From: an uncultured Aquimarina sp.
GTDB taxonomy: Bacteria; Bacteroidota; Bacteroidia; Flavobacteriales; Flavobacteriaceae
Direction: 5' to 3'
Length of the DNA stretch: 64,000 nt
Assembly (NCBI RefSeq): GCF_947492965.1
Contig: NZ_CANLOZ010000008.1
Coordinates: 62,001 to 126,000, forward strand
Shown: positions 15,843 to 24,281 of the stretch, piece by piece
Position numbering within the stretch: position 1 is the stretch's first letter
Layout: each line of letters opens with the position of its first letter
The notes under the pieces: generated by a model
What the model was told of the DNA's origin: nothing
What the model saw: the letters and a program-made list of their open reading frames with translations, nothing else
Databases searched by the model: none
Program-made: the position numbers and the translations under genes

Positions 15843-16436
15843 TTAGAATTGATAGCCGATAAAAAACCAAAAGTTGTTTACAAATCTGTGTGCGTTGATC
15901 GTAGCGCCTTCCCATTGTGTTTCTGGGATGTTATTAAAATAATACCGAAAAGGGATAGAGATATTGGTATATAAATGTTTGATGCCAAATATATTTTCTT
16001 TTCGATAGCCAATGGCAAATCCTACCGTTGCGGTTTCATTTACCAAACGATTGGTAGAGATTAGATGGTTATACTCATCTTTTACATAGGCAACACTACC
16101 ACTGTAATAAAAGTTCTTGCGCTTTCCAAAATACCGATCGTAGTACAATTCATAAATCCGAAAATAGCCTTCTACATTGTCACCATCCACCGCAGCAGAT
16201 TCCCACTTACTAGATAAATGTCTTTCGGTGAGATTCACCTCTCCGATCATTAATCGGAGTTGGTGCTTCTCATTAAAACGATAGCCTACTTCTCCCGCAA
16301 AATTCTGGAACTTGTTCATCGTCATTTCAAAGGTTTCGTATCCCACAAAAAATGAGGAACGATCTTGTTGTTGTGCATTCATTGCTATCATCCATAGCAG
16401 TAATACGATGATTAGTAGTTTCTTAATATGTATCAT
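15843..16436 (-). CDS. Secreted outer-membrane beta-barrel protein
   Basis: A 197-residue protein. Residues about 1-21 are a signal peptide (KKLLIIVLLLWMIAMNAQ). The mature part has alternating strands (FAGEVGYRFNEKHQLRLMIGEV, YYDRYFGKRKNFYYSGSVAYV, ATVGFAIGYRKE) and ends in WFFIGYQF, an aromatic C-terminal strand with terminal F as expected for barrel assembly. No named family is recognised. It is the last gene of a minus-strand set (17112, 16675, 15843) whose head carries a putative LytTR box. Direct repeats flank it, so it may be a recent insertion into the set. Confidence 0.75.
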   Translation of the reverse strand: MIHIKKLLIIVLLLWMIAMNAQQQDRSSFFVGYETFEMTMNKFQNFAGEVGYRFNEKHQLRLMIGEVNLTERHLSSKWESAAVDGDNVEGYFRIYELYYDRYFGKRKNFYYSGSVAYVKDEYNHLISTNRLVNETATVGFAIGYRKENIFGIKHLYTNISIPFRYYFNNIPETQWEGATINAHRFVNNFWFFIGYQF

Positions 16437-16505
16437 ATGATTGTTTTTTGTGTTGATTACACTTCGACACTTCGAGTACCTCAGTGTCCGATCTCGTGTT
16501 GAGCT

Positions 16506-16578
16506 CAGTTTTTCATCCCCAAGTCCTCACTGCTGCCTTGATTTTTAAAGTTCTTTTTGATAGGCCATTTCAAGCTCA
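16506..16578 (+). repeat. 72-bp direct repeat, copy 2
   Basis: CAGTTTTTCATCCCCAAGTC through CCATTTCAAGCTCAG, matching 15580-15651. It lies in the 238-bp gap (16437-16674), which is nearly all repeat sequence, including a CACTTCGACACTTCGAGTAC stretch near 16461. Confidence 0.8.
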
Positions 16579-16601
16579 GTGCTCGCATTCATTGTTTGTT
16601 C

Positions 16602-16669
16602 TTCAAAATTTACTTGTCTTCGATACAATCCGCCCGAAGCGGATCACTCTGACTGACGTAAATTTTGTT
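16602..16669 (+). repeat. 68-bp direct repeat, copy 2
   Basis: Matches 15733-15800, with ATCCGCCCGAAGCGGAT as the central palindrome. It ends immediately before the stop codon of the membrane-protein gene at 16675. Confidence 0.8.
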
Positions 16670-16674
16670 TAAGT

Positions 16675-17082
16675 TTATAATAACTGCTCTGTGTTTGGTT
16701 TTGGGGGTTTATTGGATAGTTTCCAGGAAACTCTAATGATTACGAGTAGTAAGATATTTTCGATGACTACAAAAAAGATATCATCCATATCAGCATTAGG
16801 TAATGTGCTTAGAAAACCAAGTGAGGTTATGATCGCTGCAACCGTATTGTACCAAGTATTGGCTTTATCTTTTAATATTCTGGATAATAAGATCATTAAA
16901 ATGGGAATCTGCGCTACGAAACCATACAACAACATATTCACTTCTGGGATTTGAAGCGACATCATATGTTCGATATATCCTTCGCGTAAAAATTCGTGTA
17001 GATCTCTTACGATCATATTAAATAAAATGACAATCCATAAGGTGGATAATAATATTCTTGGGTCTATAGTGTTTGTTTTCAT
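16675..17082 (-). CDS. Small four-helix membrane protein, unknown function
   Basis: A 135-residue protein with four hydrophobic segments at about residues 8-27, 46-65, 75-95 and 101-120 (LLSTLWIVILFNMIVRDLHEF, LLYGFVAQIPILMILLSRIL and others). The motif VRDLHEF..EGYIEHMM is shared, as I recall, by DUF6326-like bacterial membrane proteins, but this assignment is tentative. It lies 29 bp downstream of the secreted protein gene ending at 17112, so the two are probably one transcription unit. Confidence 0.65.
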   Translation of the reverse strand: MKTNTIDPRILLSTLWIVILFNMIVRDLHEFLREGYIEHMMSLQIPEVNMLLYGFVAQIPILMILLSRILKDKANTWYNTVAAIITSLGFLSTLPNADMDDIFFVVIENILLLVIIRVSWKLSNKPPKPNTEQLL

Positions 17083-17111
17083 CTGTTGTATTTTTTAAAT
17101 GGATTAAAATG

Positions 17112-17756
17112 TTAGTGAATGGCTGAGATGCGATGATTCGTTATAAATTTGAGATCATCCAAAACGGCATTGGATTGCCCCCAATAAAAACTATCATCGC
17201 TACCAGATATTAATTGAATCGCAATGGTGATGTAGGCATTCTTGTGGATCTCGTCGATCTCCAAATAGAACCTATCGAATTGGGCTTTGGGCGTGGTGAT
17301 GTCTAAAATATGAGCATCTTCCAAATCTTTATCTGAGATCGTGTGGATTATTTTTTTCGAAGAAATGACGATGATTCGTAATACGTCTTCTGCCTCATCG
17401 ATATCCAATCCAGAAAATTTATAGCGTCCTGTCAATTGTAGATGTTGCATATTCTCAGTAACAAAAAAACTAGTCATAATTTCATTGGTTTGTGCTAGAT
17501 ATCCTCTATATAATGCCAAAGCAGTTCCATTGGCATCTGGCAATTCATATTTGTAGGCAAAACCTTCGTTATACGATTGTCTCCATAGTTCGTTTTTAGG
17601 ATGTTCTTTCCATCCTACTGGCAATTCATATTCCTGATCTTGACAATAGATCGTTTCGAACTGATTAAAATCTCCGTTTGGAATTGCTACCTGCGCTGCC
17701 ATTTCGGATACTGTGGCGATGATGAATAACAATAATTTGATTCGTAAAGTTCTCAT
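17112..17756 (-). CDS. Secreted jelly-roll-like protein
   Basis: The open frame extends to 17783, but the ATG at 17754-17756 gives a proper signal peptide (RTLRIKLLLFIIATVSEMAAQ), so the 214-residue form is preferred. The mature protein begins VAIPNGDFNQFE, a start typical of carbohydrate-binding-like or PCMD-like jelly-roll domains in Bacteroidota. It continues with beta-rich segments (LQLTGRYKFSGLDIDEAEDVLRI, AYITIAIQLISGS) and ends SNAVLDDLKFI, the usual last strand of that fold. A paired direct repeat at 17854-17883 suggests LytTR control. Confidence 0.72.
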   Translation of the reverse strand: MRTLRIKLLLFIIATVSEMAAQVAIPNGDFNQFETIYCQDQEYELPVGWKEHPKNELWRQSYNEGFAYKYELPDANGTALALYRGYLAQTNEIMTSFFVTENMQHLQLTGRYKFSGLDIDEAEDVLRIIVISSKKIIHTISDKDLEDAHILDITTPKAQFDRFYLEIDEIHKNAYITIAIQLISGSDDSFYWGQSNAVLDDLKFITNHRISAIH

Positions 17757-17853
17757 TACTTCATTTTTTACTGGATTACACAATTAATACTGAAGCAAAT
17801 ATCTAGTGAAGTGAATGGTTATAAAACTTTACTATGCAAGACGAAGATATGTG

Positions 17854-17883
17854 TCTGCAAAAGCGGATTTTCTATCTGCAAAA
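17854..17883 (-). promoter_or_regulatory. Candidate LytTR-binding direct repeat upstream of the 17112 gene
   Basis: Two exact copies of TCTGCAAAA (17854-17862 and 17875-17883) are separated by 12 bp, giving a 21-bp period. On the minus strand this is TTTTGCAGA-N12-TTTTGCAGA. Direct 9-bp repeats with 12-bp spacers are the known layout for AgrA-type LytTR sites. The same arrangement recurs at 20149-20178 upstream of the LytS/LytTR genes. It lies about 100 bp before the gene start at 17756. Confidence 0.6.
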
Positions 17884-17928
17884 GGTTTTGAGATTTATGA
17901 GAATTATCATTGAGAATAAAAGCTATTC

Positions 17929-17990
17929 TCGATACAATTTTTCTTCACTCTATTACGAAAAATCACTCGAATTGATGCTTTTATGAATTA
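17929..17990. repeat. Dispersed repeat containing CGAAAAATCACTC, copy 2
   Basis: TCGATACAATTTTTCTTCAC, then ACGAAAAATCACTCGAATTG and a GCTTTTATGAATTA end, matching 8921-8984. It lies in the 17784-18208 gap. The rest of that gap holds the paired direct repeat and an A/T-rich stretch (near 18050-18120) with no supported frame. Confidence 0.65.
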
Positions 17991-18208
17991 ATTATTAAAC
18001 ATTTAGAATTCGTTTTCATTTCAACCTTTTGTTCATTTCTTTTGCGATGCATTCCTCTCGTTACCTCGTCGGATACAATAAAGAAACGAAACAAATCTTA
18101 CACTGGTGAAAAAAAATTCAAAGCGCTGCTTTGGAACGTCAAATCCCAACGCTGGAAAGGGTTTTTATCTCTAGCCTTGAATTGATATGAATTCTAATCA
18201 CCACAACC

Positions 18209-18907
18209 TTACCATTTACTGGTACTGATTTGCTGAAAAAAGGAAGCTTTATAGGTTTCGGAAATGGGAATGAGTTGTTCGCCGATTCGTATTCGGTTTC
18301 GTTCGATGGAATCAATTTTACTAATAGAAACCATATAGGATTTATGAACCCTACAAACCAAACTAGCAGGAATGATCTGCTCAAATTCTTTAAAGTTTTG
18401 TAGCGTCATAATTCTTTTATCTGGCATATGTATTCGGCGATAATCTCGCATTCCTTCGATATATAAAATATCTGCCAGATTGATTTTTTCTAATCGGTTT
18501 TCGGTCTTTACAAAAATGAAATCTGGTTGTTGCTTTTGGGTTTTATTTTCTAGATTTTCCTGAGCTTTATTCACCGCTTGTAAAAACCTGTTGAAGGTAA
18601 AAGGTTTTAACAGGTAGTCCGTAACATTGAGTTCAAAGCTTTTTAAAGCATATTCCTGATAGGCAGTAGTCATTATGACTTCACTCGTAATCTTTGAGCT
18701 TTCCAACAGTTCTATCCCCGATAATTCATCCATATTGATATCCAGGAAGATCACATCTACAGTATTTGCTTTTAAAAAAGCTAGACCATCCAGAGCGTTA
18801 TCAAAAGTAGCTGCAACATTGAGAAAAGGGATTTTCTCGGCAAATTCTTTAGTTCTTTCGAGTGCTAAAGGTTCGTCTTCGATAATAATACATGAATATG
18901 GTGTCAT
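18209..18907 (-). CDS. LytTR-family response regulator
   Basis: A 232-residue response regulator. The receiver domain (about 1-120) shows the acidic pair E10/D11 (IIIEDEPLA), the phospho-acceptor D56 (VIFLDINMD), the conserved T in MTTAYQEYA, and K in LLKPF. Residues about 130-230 are a LytTR DNA-binding domain (FVKTENRLEKINLADILYIEGMRDYRRIH, CRVHKSYMVSISKIDSIE). It lies 59 bp downstream of the sensor kinase gene. It probably acts on TTTTGCAGA direct repeats at 20149 and 17854 (inference). Confidence 0.95.
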   Translation of the reverse strand: MTPYSCIIIEDEPLALERTKEFAEKIPFLNVAATFDNALDGLAFLKANTVDVIFLDINMDELSGIELLESSKITSEVIMTTAYQEYALKSFELNVTDYLLKPFTFNRFLQAVNKAQENLENKTQKQQPDFIFVKTENRLEKINLADILYIEGMRDYRRIHMPDKRIMTLQNFKEFEQIIPASLVCRVHKSYMVSISKIDSIERNRIRIGEQLIPISETYKASFFQQISTSKW

Positions 18908-18932
18908 TCGCGATTCAATTCTTTAAAATGTT

Positions 18933-18947
18933 ACTCGATAATCGAGT
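18933..18947. promoter_or_regulatory. 15-bp palindrome upstream of the response-regulator gene
   Basis: ACTCGATAATCGAGT is a perfect inverted repeat around a central A, 25 bp before the response-regulator start codon. A near copy, ACTCGATAATTGAGA, lies at 20012-20026, 19 bp before the kinase start. Shared placement suggests a common regulatory or translational role in both genes. The binding factor is unknown. Confidence 0.45.
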
Positions 18948-18966
18948 TTACATGCTACTCAATAGT

Positions 18967-19992
18967 TTACTCAGTGATTATCAAACGTACTTTATATTCT
19001 TCTTTTTCTTTTACGATAGCTAAAGTGTGTTTTTCGGGATACAGCAGTGCCAATCTTTTTTCGATCAGTGCATTTCCTAATCCATGATTCGTATGTGTTA
19101 CTTTCCTATTAGGATTGAACTTGTTTGCACACTCAAACCGTATGCTTCCTTTTTCTATAAAGATATGAATCGTAATGGCATTGTCTATTTTTTTATTAGA
19201 AGTATGCTTAAAAGCATTTTCAATAAAAGGAAGAAACACCATTGGAGCAATTTCCTTACCCTTTGGTGAACCTGTTATCTCATAATTGATATAACGCTCA
19301 TTGACTGTTCTTATCTTTTGCAGTGCCAAGTACTTTTCGATATACTCTAGTTCTTTGGTGAGCAAAATTTTATCTGTTTTCGTTTCAAAGAGCATAAAAC
19401 GCATGATATCCGATAATTTATTTAAATACTTGGAAGCTTCTTCGGCATTTTTAAGAATCAGAATATCAATATTATTTAGGGTATTAAATAAAAAATGGGG
19501 ATCCAGCTGTGATTTTACCAAAGCCATTTCCATTTCATGATTTTTTTGCTTCAGCGCTTCTTTTACTTTTAATTCTTCATACCAAGTAATAAATCCTTTG
19601 GTCACTAATGCGATCACTCCAACAATAAAACTGACAAAAGAAATAAACACGATACCTACGGTAACCGATTCCTGAGCTTCTGTTAAACTCTCTTTTCCCA
19701 AGAATACATAGATCAATACATTTCCAATGAAGGCTGCGCCAATCGAAAAGGCAATGGCATATATGATCGACAGGAGTATCCTTTTTTCTCGAATTTTGGG
19801 GAATACCAAAAAATAAAATGAGTAATAAGAAATAACAGATGGAATGATCGAAAAATAAAGAGATCGCACCATCATTTGCTCCACAATTTCATTGCCCTCA
19901 CTTGCTACTGAGAGATATACCAAAATAATGGTTAATACCAAATAGCATAACCAAAATCCAATTTGTAATCCAATAATGATTGACTTCTTCAC
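18967..19992 (-). CDS. LytS/YehU-type sensor histidine kinase
   Basis: A 341-residue membrane kinase starting at GTG 19990-19992. Four membrane segments lie in residues about 8-133. The His_kinase domain follows with the phosphorylated histidine H166 in SQLDPHFLFNTLNNI, the N-box FIENAFKHTSNK and the G-box NHGLGNALIEKRL. No periplasmic sensor domain is present, so the signal is probably sensed in the membrane. It forms a two-component pair with the downstream LytTR regulator. Confidence 0.94.
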   Translation of the reverse strand: MKKSIIIGLQIGFWLCYLVLTIILVYLSVASEGNEIVEQMMVRSLYFSIIPSVISYYSFYFLVFPKIREKRILLSIIYAIAFSIGAAFIGNVLIYVFLGKESLTEAQESVTVGIVFISFVSFIVGVIALVTKGFITWYEELKVKEALKQKNHEMEMALVKSQLDPHFLFNTLNNIDILILKNAEEASKYLNKLSDIMRFMLFETKTDKILLTKELEYIEKYLALQKIRTVNERYINYEITGSPKGKEIAPMVFLPFIENAFKHTSNKKIDNAITIHIFIEKGSIRFECANKFNPNRKVTHTNHGLGNALIEKRLALLYPEKHTLAIVKEKEEYKVRLIITE

Positions 19993-20011
19993 GATGAATA
20001 GCTATAAGTTT

Positions 20012-20026
20012 ACTCGATAATTGAGA
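20012..20026. promoter_or_regulatory. Near-palindrome upstream of the kinase gene
   Basis: ACTCGATAATTGAGA differs at two positions from the perfect palindrome at 18933-18947. It lies 19 bp upstream of the GTG start of the kinase. Confidence 0.4.
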
Positions 20027-20148
20027 CCTAAATGTTCCAGGCTTGCCTAACATCTACATCTTTTTCAATGCAACTCTACATGGTTTTACCACTGAGGTGA
20101 ATTACTACTACAAAAATCATCTTTTAATTTATAACTATACATAATATT

Positions 20149-20178
20149 CTGCAAAGTGGTAGTATTTGTCTGCAAAAC
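20149..20178 (-). promoter_or_regulatory. Candidate LytTR-binding direct repeat upstream of the two-component genes
   Basis: TCTGCAAAG (20149-20157) and TCTGCAAAA (20170-20178) are spaced with the same 21-bp period as the boxes at 17854-17883. On the minus strand they read TTTTGCAGA-N12-CTTTGCAGA, about 160-185 bp before the kinase start. This is consistent with autoregulation by the LytTR protein. Confidence 0.6.
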
Positions 20179-20199
20179 TGGAAATAAGAGTTTGTATGA

Positions 20200-20736
20200 C
20201 TATTCTAAAGTATAATCTTTGGTATTATCATCGATTAGTTTTTTAAGCGCAGCTAAGTTTTTATCTTCTTGTGCTTTCATACCACTTTTCATCAAAGCGA
20301 TCATGGATTTAGCCATAAGACTGTTTCCTTTTACCATTGATTTAGAAGTTATAGTAGTTTTACCATTATCCTCATCAAAAGACATTTCATACTCCATATC
20401 CATAAAATCCATAGAAAAAACCATGGCCATAAGTTCATTGGGTTTCATAGCAGTAATGGTTTCTGTCATCATCATTTCTTCTCCACCTTCATCGATATAT
20501 ACATTAGAAACTGCAGCTACTGTATTAGGTGTGCCACTTACATGTTCTGTTCTTAGAAAACCTTCGATCCATTTGGGCAAATTAGATTCATCAGACATTA
20601 CGGCCCAAGATTCGTTTGCCGGTTTATTGACAACAATTTCATTCTCGTAAGAAACGGAAGAAGTAAAAAGTCCTATTCCAAAAAAGATCAATACGATGGC
20701 TACTACAGCAATCAGTAGATATTTTAAATACTTCAT
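20200..20736 (-). CDS. Membrane-anchored SRPBCC family protein
   Basis: A 178-residue protein with one N-terminal membrane anchor (LKYLLIAVVAIVLIFFGIGLF). It is followed by a START/SRPBCC ligand-binding fold: VNKPANESWAVMSDESNLPKWIEGF is the typical first helix, and a beta sheet follows (ETITAMKPNELMAMVFSMDF). The final long helix is SLMAKSMIALMKSGMKAQEDKNLAALKKLI. The fold binds hydrophobic ligands; the ligand is unknown. It precedes the two-component genes on the same strand. Confidence 0.85.
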   Translation of the reverse strand: MKYLKYLLIAVVAIVLIFFGIGLFTSSVSYENEIVVNKPANESWAVMSDESNLPKWIEGFLRTEHVSGTPNTVAAVSNVYIDEGGEEMMMTETITAMKPNELMAMVFSMDFMDMEYEMSFDEDNGKTTITSKSMVKGNSLMAKSMIALMKSGMKAQEDKNLAALKKLIDDNTKDYTLE

Positions 20737-20907
20737 AATGTTATGTATTGGTTAGTGGCTGTGATATGTATAAGAAAGATTCTCTTTATAAATATACTGA
20801 TTTTCTGAAGGTTGAAGAAATGAGGTCCAAAAGTAAATGAATGTTATATGTTGATATTTAATAAGGAACTTATACGTCTGAACGATGACAAACCTGCTCG
20901 ACAAACA

Positions 20908-21597
20908 TTAGTTGGAATAATCACAATCATCAGGAATATAGATATACTTATTTGTGATCTTTCTCATTTCGGTAAACTTATACACAAACGCTTTTTCCTT
21001 CCCTTTTTTAAGAGAATATTCCTCTTTTATAACATCGAAATTAAATTTTTCTTTATTTACTATCTGTTGCCATATTAAGTATACTTTATGGTTTCCTATA
21101 AAAGGTTTTTCAAACTTTTCGGTCTTATGAGTTATGTAGTGTATCTCCCAATTTTTCTTCCTCTTTTTAGGATTTCTTCTCTTCAGAACGATGTGGTTAT
21201 ATGCTGTATCCTGAATTACAGTATCCTTTTGTATTTCGAAAAAGTATTTTTTGGCAAATTTAGTATTGTACTTAGGTGTACCAATTCTTTTGACCAAGTC
21301 ACAATCTAAATTAATTCTATTAGCATTTAGAAAAGAAGATTTTTCCAAAGAAAAAAAAGTTTCAAACTTTCTTTCGTGATCTACAAAATTAAATTCAAAA
21401 TCAGGATTTCCGTCGTTTTGCAAAATTAAATGGTACCTATTATCTTTAGAATTAATAAATACTGCTTGTACTTTAATCGGACCTTCTAAAGATTCCTGAT
21501 ATGTATACGCCATCATATAATCAAAATTATAGGCACGTTGAGATATTATTGATTGGCTAATAAACGCTACTAATAGCGCAAGGATAAATTTATTCAT
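20908..21597 (-). CDS. Secreted hypothetical protein
   Basis: A 229-residue protein with signal peptide NKFILALLVAFISQSIISQ. The mature sequence is beta-rich and basic (YHLILQNDGNPDFEFNFVDHER, KYFFEIQKDTVIQDTAYNHIVLKRRNPKKRKKNWEIHYI). It loosely resembles GLPGLI-type secreted proteins but lacks the GLPGLI motif. It starts 13 bp after the M23 peptidase gene and is probably co-transcribed with it. Function unknown. Confidence 0.65.
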   Translation of the reverse strand: MNKFILALLVAFISQSIISQRAYNFDYMMAYTYQESLEGPIKVQAVFINSKDNRYHLILQNDGNPDFEFNFVDHERKFETFFSLEKSSFLNANRINLDCDLVKRIGTPKYNTKFAKKYFFEIQKDTVIQDTAYNHIVLKRRNPKKRKKNWEIHYITHKTEKFEKPFIGNHKVYLIWQQIVNKEKFNFDVIKEEYSLKKGKEKAFVYKFTEMRKITNKYIYIPDDCDYSN

Positions 21598-21610
21598 AGA
21601 TATTCACTAA

Positions 21611-22429
21611 CTAATATGCTTTGCGATAGGTTTTTCTTTCTTGTAATTGGGTAAGCTCTTTTCCATTCCCGATCAGAAACTTTGTAGGTAAGGTTTCTCG
21701 ATCATTAAACCGTTGCAGAAAAACAATAAAATGTAGATGCGGACCTGTAGACCATCCTACGTTACCGCTAAAACCAATATGTTGTCCTTTTTCTATGAGA
21801 TCTCCAGGAGCTACGATAGCGCCATTTTTTTTGATATGCGTATATTCTGCGAATGTACCATCGGAGTGATATACCAAAATGTAATTATTAAATCTGGCGC
21901 AATCTTCTCCTGTACATGTCTTGTTAAAACTCTGTTCTACCAAAACAACCTTACCTTCTCTTGCAGCATAAATGGGTGTTCCTATGGGCATTCTAAAATC
22001 TAATGCATTCTCATTATGATGCGAAATGGTACCGTTATACCCTTGCGTAACCATATGCTCCGTTCCCTTCTTAAAAGGAAGATGATACGCATAATCGGTA
22101 TCATAGTCTTCTTGTAAGTGATTTCCATGATTATAGCGTACACTAAACCCTAAGCGTAACGCCTTTTTTCTATCCACTACGGTTAGATCTGCGATATAAA
22201 ATTGTGTAGTTTGTTCTGGAACCTCTATAATTTTAATATCACCAATACTAGAAGTAAGATTTTCAATCTCAAAATCAATCTCTACAGAAACCGGACAAAA
22301 CTCACCATTATCAGCAAGAATTTTATATCCATCATCTGTTTCCTGATAATACACTCTAAAATTTTCCTGTGAAAAAACTACTATCGAGTAAAACGATAGC
22401 GCCCAACAAATTACATTCTTCCTATTCAT
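21611..22429 (-). CDS. M23 family metallopeptidase (LytM-type)
   Basis: A 272-residue secreted protein with signal peptide NRKNVICWALSFYSIVVFSQ. Residues about 130-255 form the peptidase M23 domain: HHNENALDFRMPIGTPIYAAREGKVVLV supplies the first histidine and the aspartate zinc ligands, and GPHLHF supplies the HxH motif. Such enzymes cleave peptidoglycan cross-bridges or act as inactive regulators; here all ligands are present. The N-terminal ~120 residues are beta-rich, probably a substrate-positioning domain. It lies upstream of the 20908 gene. Confidence 0.9.
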   Translation of the reverse strand: MNRKNVICWALSFYSIVVFSQENFRVYYQETDDGYKILADNGEFCPVSVEIDFEIENLTSSIGDIKIIEVPEQTTQFYIADLTVVDRKKALRLGFSVRYNHGNHLQEDYDTDYAYHLPFKKGTEHMVTQGYNGTISHHNENALDFRMPIGTPIYAAREGKVVLVEQSFNKTCTGEDCARFNNYILVYHSDGTFAEYTHIKKNGAIVAPGDLIEKGQHIGFSGNVGWSTGPHLHFIVFLQRFNDRETLPTKFLIGNGKELTQLQERKTYRKAY

Positions 22430-22511
22430 TTCTTTCCCAATTACCAGAATAAAATACTGCTTTTATTTGGGAATTGCTAATAAAGAATCTTGATTTTGTA
22501 GAACGATTATA

Positions 22512-24254
22512 TCAATAATTAAACTTATAGGTAATTCCTCCTAATACCTGGATTCCTTGTACTGGGAAGTTTGCCCAACGTTCGTAGTTCTGACCTGCTA
22601 GGTTATTACCTTTTACAAAAACTGATAGTTTCTCATTAAATCGATAGCCCAAATTTACATTGGCATCAAAATAACTATCTAAAGTTACTGTTGCTTCTGG
22701 TGTTGGTGGTACAAAGGCAACCGCAGTATTAATATCTTTTCGCTCACCAACATAAAACAGTTGTGCTCCTGCAAACCACTGATCTGTGATCTGATAATCC
22801 AATAATGCAGACGCTTTTAATTCTGGTAAATTCCAAGCTTCTTGTTCATCATCTGTATTATAACTATAATACTCTCCAGTAATGCCTAGTTTAAATTTCT
22901 TATTGATATTAAAATTTAATTCCCCATATCCACTTAAGGTTAGGATATCATCGTATCGGTATGAAAAAGAATTACCAAAATCGAATCCTTCTAATTGTAC
23001 AACTTCTGGTCTGTTGTTTACAAATAAAGGTTTATCATTTTCCGAAGCATAACCACCTCTAAAATTATAGCTTACTACATCAGATAGTTTTCCTTTGAAA
23101 CCTACATAAGCATCGAATTGATTGTGTGTGGTAGTTAAAAATAGCGTTGGTGACACATAAGGATTTGCTTGCACCGCATCTCTATAGGTGTTTTGTTGTA
23201 GCCCTCCTTCTAAACCTCCATAAGCAATAACCGTCTCATCTAGTAATCTATACGATGCTGTAACTTTTGGATAAATAAAGAAATCATTATCATTATTCTG
23301 GCTATCGATACTAAAAAATACTGCCGCACCCAGATTTAAAGTTAAATTATCTCGTAATACGACCAAACTTGGTTGAACTCCTAAATTTAGAATACTAAAG
23401 TCATTTGGTGTTTGTAACGCTAAGTTTAAAGGTCTATCAAATCCACCTCCTAAATAGTCAATAATAAAATCTGTAGTTACTAATTCGTCTACGATTTCAA
23501 ACTCGAATGTAGGTTTAAAAATGGCATGATGCTCTACAGTACTGGTAGCGTCTCCAAAATAGCGATAGTTTAGAGAGGCTCTCTTAAAATACAGGTCATC
23601 GAATTGCAATTTACCCCCCAACTTGGCCCCAAAATAATTCTGTTGAGGGTCAATTGCATCAATTTGTTCTTGGGTTAATACAGGAATATCTGGTAACCCA
23701 TACCAATTATATAATTGGTGCTCCGCTCCTACTTCTATTCCGTATGTAAAATCTTTAGTACGTGATGTATAATTTAGATCTAAAAACGTATTGTAAAATT
23801 TATCATCCAATACGACATCTTCTATTCCTCCTTGCGAAGAATTATGATGTAAATACAAACCAATATTATCTGTTCTATTTAACTGAAAATTACTATAAAA
23901 CTCCGCCAATACCGATGTAAAATTTCCAAAACCTAAGGTTGCATAGTTATCATATAACGGTATTTTCTTAGGCTTATCGATATTAGCAGCTCTTCCTTTT
24001 GCGGGTGAAAAGGTAGATGCAACAGGAACCGAAAAAATACTATATCGTAATTGCTTTTTCTTTTGTGTAACAGAATCGTCTAAAATTGGCGTAGATTTTA
24101 CCTTAAACGCATCACTAATCGTTGGCGTATATGTTTTTACGATCACTACTCGTTCTGTTTCTATAGTCTCTTCTTCTTCCTGTGCAAACAATGATGAAAT
24201 ACTGCAAGCGATTACGCAGGTAAAAGAAAATAATTTCTTAATATATCTAGACAT
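22512..24254 (-). CDS. TonB-dependent-receptor-like outer membrane barrel
   Basis: A 580-residue outer-membrane protein with a signal peptide (KLFSFTCVIACSISSLFAQ). A short acidic N-terminal stretch EEEETIETERVVIVKTYTPTISDAFKV comes next, where a normal receptor would carry a plug domain. The rest is a beta-barrel (LNYTSRTKDFTYGIEVGAEH, YFDANVNLGYRFNEKLSVFVKGNNLAG) ending in ITYKFNY with an aromatic terminus. The family is often annotated as a TonB-dependent receptor and is commonly adjacent to a large TPR protein, as here (27 bp). Plug absence suggests a structural or protein-partner role, which is inferred. Confidence 0.82.
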   Translation of the reverse strand: MSRYIKKLFSFTCVIACSISSLFAQEEEETIETERVVIVKTYTPTISDAFKVKSTPILDDSVTQKKKQLRYSIFSVPVASTFSPAKGRAANIDKPKKIPLYDNYATLGFGNFTSVLAEFYSNFQLNRTDNIGLYLHHNSSQGGIEDVVLDDKFYNTFLDLNYTSRTKDFTYGIEVGAEHQLYNWYGLPDIPVLTQEQIDAIDPQQNYFGAKLGGKLQFDDLYFKRASLNYRYFGDATSTVEHHAIFKPTFEFEIVDELVTTDFIIDYLGGGFDRPLNLALQTPNDFSILNLGVQPSLVVLRDNLTLNLGAAVFFSIDSQNNDNDFFIYPKVTASYRLLDETVIAYGGLEGGLQQNTYRDAVQANPYVSPTLFLTTTHNQFDAYVGFKGKLSDVVSYNFRGGYASENDKPLFVNNRPEVVQLEGFDFGNSFSYRYDDILTLSGYGELNFNINKKFKLGITGEYYSYNTDDEQEAWNLPELKASALLDYQITDQWFAGAQLFYVGERKDINTAVAFVPPTPEATVTLDSYFDANVNLGYRFNEKLSVFVKGNNLAGQNYERWANFPVQGIQVLGGITYKFNY

Positions 24255-24281
24255 AAATGGAAAATCGTTTATAACTGATTA

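Noticed and set aside
15690..15974. 94-codon plus-strand open frame
   Set aside because: It consists of dispersed-repeat sequence and runs antisense into the well-supported outer-membrane protein gene at 15843.
18139..18384. 81-codon frame overlapping the response-regulator 3' end
   Set aside because: Out-of-frame shadow of the LytTR domain coding sequence.
20848..21078. 76-codon plus-strand frame
   Set aside because: Mostly antisense to the 20908 gene, with no recognisable protein features.
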